From JBHELB01 sp041859045 (lineage in GTDB: Bacteria > Hydrogenedentota > Hydrogenedentia > Hydrogenedentales > SLHB01): 64,000 nucleotides of DNA. A model generated the notes under the pieces. It was given only the letters and a program-made list of their open reading frames with translations. It ran no database searches and was not told the origin of the DNA. Positions 63,168-64,000 of the stretch are shown here, piece after piece. Made by a program: the position numbers and the translations under genes. How positions within the stretch are numbered: position 1 is the first letter of the stretch; each line of letters starts with the position of its first letter. The DNA lies in the NCBI GenBank assembly GCA_041859045.1, contig JBHELB010000008.1, positions 24,907-88,906 on the forward strand. Direction: 5' to 3'.

Positions 63168-63608
63168 CTAGCGATCTGTTAGAACCGTCGAAACGGAGAG
63201 TTGAGTGACGGCGCCGCGCAGGGTGCGCCACTGCGACGTAACGGTGACCTCAAGGGGATTGGCCGTTTCCAGCGGACCGCCGGGCGCGGTCAGATTTCGG
63301 TAGCGCACGGTGATTCGCTCGTCAGGAAGCGTCGTGGCCTCGGCGACCGCGGTGCCGTCCGGCCAACGCTGCAACAAAGCACCCGGGAAATTGCCCACGG
63401 ATCCATCGCGCAGCGTCCGCATATCGCTTAGCAGGCTCTGCAGATTCTGCGCCGCCGCCCCGCGCTGACCCTGGAGATCCATCGCTGTGTAGTAAGTGAT
63501 CAGCGCCTGGGCCGTCGCCCCCATGACCAATGCGAACGTTGCCATCGCGAAAGTCATCTCGAGCAACGTCAGCCCGCGCTCCTCGCGTAAAAACGTTTCG
63601 CGCCTCAT
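63168..63608 (-). CDS. prepilin-like protein (PilV/GspI-like)
   Basis: The protein has 146 residues. REERG^LTLLE at residue 12 is a prepilin cleavage site with Leu at +1, then MTFAMATFALVMGATAQALI. GGAGGAG lies 6 bp before the ATG. It is the first gene of the second prepilin operon, with the promoter about 190 bp upstream. Its small size and lead position suit a PilV/MshD-type minor pilin. Confidence 0.87.
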   Translation of the reverse strand: MRRETFLREERGLTLLEMTFAMATFALVMGATAQALITYYTAMDLQGQRGAAAQNLQSLLSDMRTLRDGSVGNFPGALLQRWPDGTAVAEATTLPDERITVRYRNLTAPGGPLETANPLEVTVTSQWRTLRGAVTQLSVSTVLTDR

Positions 63609-63795
63609 CCGTCTCCTCCTTACGCCAGGACGCAGGAGTCAACGGCATACTGCCTCGCCGCGCGTCTCCCCCATCCGGGCAAACTCACGCATCGCCAGGC
63701 TGAGTGCCCCCACTCGCCTGGCTATCTCTCTACTTCCCTGTTCGCCCCAATCCCTGCGTAGACGCGAGCGCATCGAATTCTTTCGTCCGTGAGAA

Positions 63796-63824
63796 ATTCT
63801 ACCATCAGGTGCGGAAAAATGCAA
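63796..63824 (-). promoter_or_regulatory. sigma-70-type promoter of the second prepilin operon
   Basis: On the minus strand TTGCAT (63819-63824), a 17-bp spacer and TAGAAT (63796-63801) point to the prepilin operon, giving a leader of about 180 nt. The stretch 63609-63930 contains no gene. Confidence 0.65.
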
Positions 63825-63845
63825 GGCACGCAAAACAAAATACTC

Positions 63846-63857
63846 GCAATATATTGC
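63846..63857. promoter_or_regulatory. 12-bp palindrome upstream of the prepilin promoter
   Basis: GCAATATATTGC is a perfect palindrome about 22 bp upstream of the -35. It is a plausible dimeric regulator site; no binding factor can be named. Confidence 0.4.
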
Positions 63858-63969
63858 ATGATCACTGCCGTCCGGTTATAAGTTGAATAGTTCCAATTGG
63901 TTACTGATGCACTCATCGTCAATCGCACATTTCTGTTCAGAAAACACTTGAAAAATGGGCCTTTTCTCG

Positions 63970-64000
63970 AACAGGGTCAGACTCAAAATCTGTAGAATGG
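63970..64000. repeat. possible edge of a REP/IS200-type element
   Basis: AACAGGGTCAGACTC followed by an AT-rich segment resembles the GGGTCAGACTC-type sequences that flank Y1/REP-associated (IS200-like) transposase genes in related phyla. The window ends here, so it cannot be confirmed. Confidence 0.3.

Overview
The window is GC-rich, densely coded DNA from a diderm bacterium. The gene content (GxxExxY protein flanked by intergenic repeats, UroD-like methyltransferase relative, Gfo/Idh oxidoreductase, sugar-phosphate-isomerase-like TIM barrel, FG-GAP protein, secreted six-hairpin glycosidase, many prepilins with a giant GspK) resembles Candidatus Hydrogenedentota, Planctomycetota and neighbouring phyla. 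That placement is an inference from gene families. There is no rRNA, and I found no tRNA and no CRISPR array. UGA is a normal stop codon in many genes here.

Layout. 1-2.9 kb: the tail of an AlbA_2/Schlafen-type ATP-binding protein overlapping a ParA-like ATPase, then a PfkB-family 1-phosphofructokinase and a small secreted protein ending at a clear terminator. 3.0-14.4 kb: methionyl-tRNA synthetase, a GxxExxY gene bracketed by 38-bp direct repeats, a UroD-family protein, a helicase-associated-domain protein, an unknown membrane protein, a sugar-metabolism run (FG-GAP, Gfo/Idh, mannose-6-phosphate-isomerase-like) and a YefM-YoeB toxin-antitoxin pair. 14.5-20.5 kb (minus strand): secreted glycosidase, sugar isomerase-like TIM barrel, DJ-1/PfpI protein and a FadN-like beta-oxidation enzyme. 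20.6-25.8 kb: carbamoyltransferase plus two GT4 glycosyltransferases in overlapping frames, then hemB. 25.8-34.3 kb: tatA, a long inverted repeat, an OlsB/OlsA-like acyltransferase pair, a frameshifted secreted protein, a flippase-like/alkaline-phosphatase-superfamily fusion, a VanZ-like protein and an unknown secreted protein.

34.5-54.9 kb is the main feature: a colinear secretion/pilus operon, GspE-like, PilT, second GspE-like, GspF, then pseudopilins in the order G, H, I, J, K, ending with a secreted beta-helix protein that could be a substrate or surface partner. The GspK-like protein is 2396 residues, against about 300-350 for classical GspK, and carries Asp-rich calcium-loop-like motifs and lamin-tail-like segments. 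No GspC, D, L or M is in the window. A second, opposite-strand pseudopilin operon (63.6 to 59.4 kb) encodes two prepilins, a 747-residue PilX-like protein with a CxxCH motif and a secreted repeat protein. It has a good sigma-70-type promoter and an upstream palindrome.

54.9-59.2 kb (minus strand): an LeuT-family sodium symporter interrupted by one in-frame UGA at a conserved Trp, with a 31-residue membrane peptide overlapping its 3' end, and a GAF/PAS hybrid histidine kinase. Coordinates of each CDS use the start I judged best from RBS and family alignment; where this differs from the longest open frame the entry says so.
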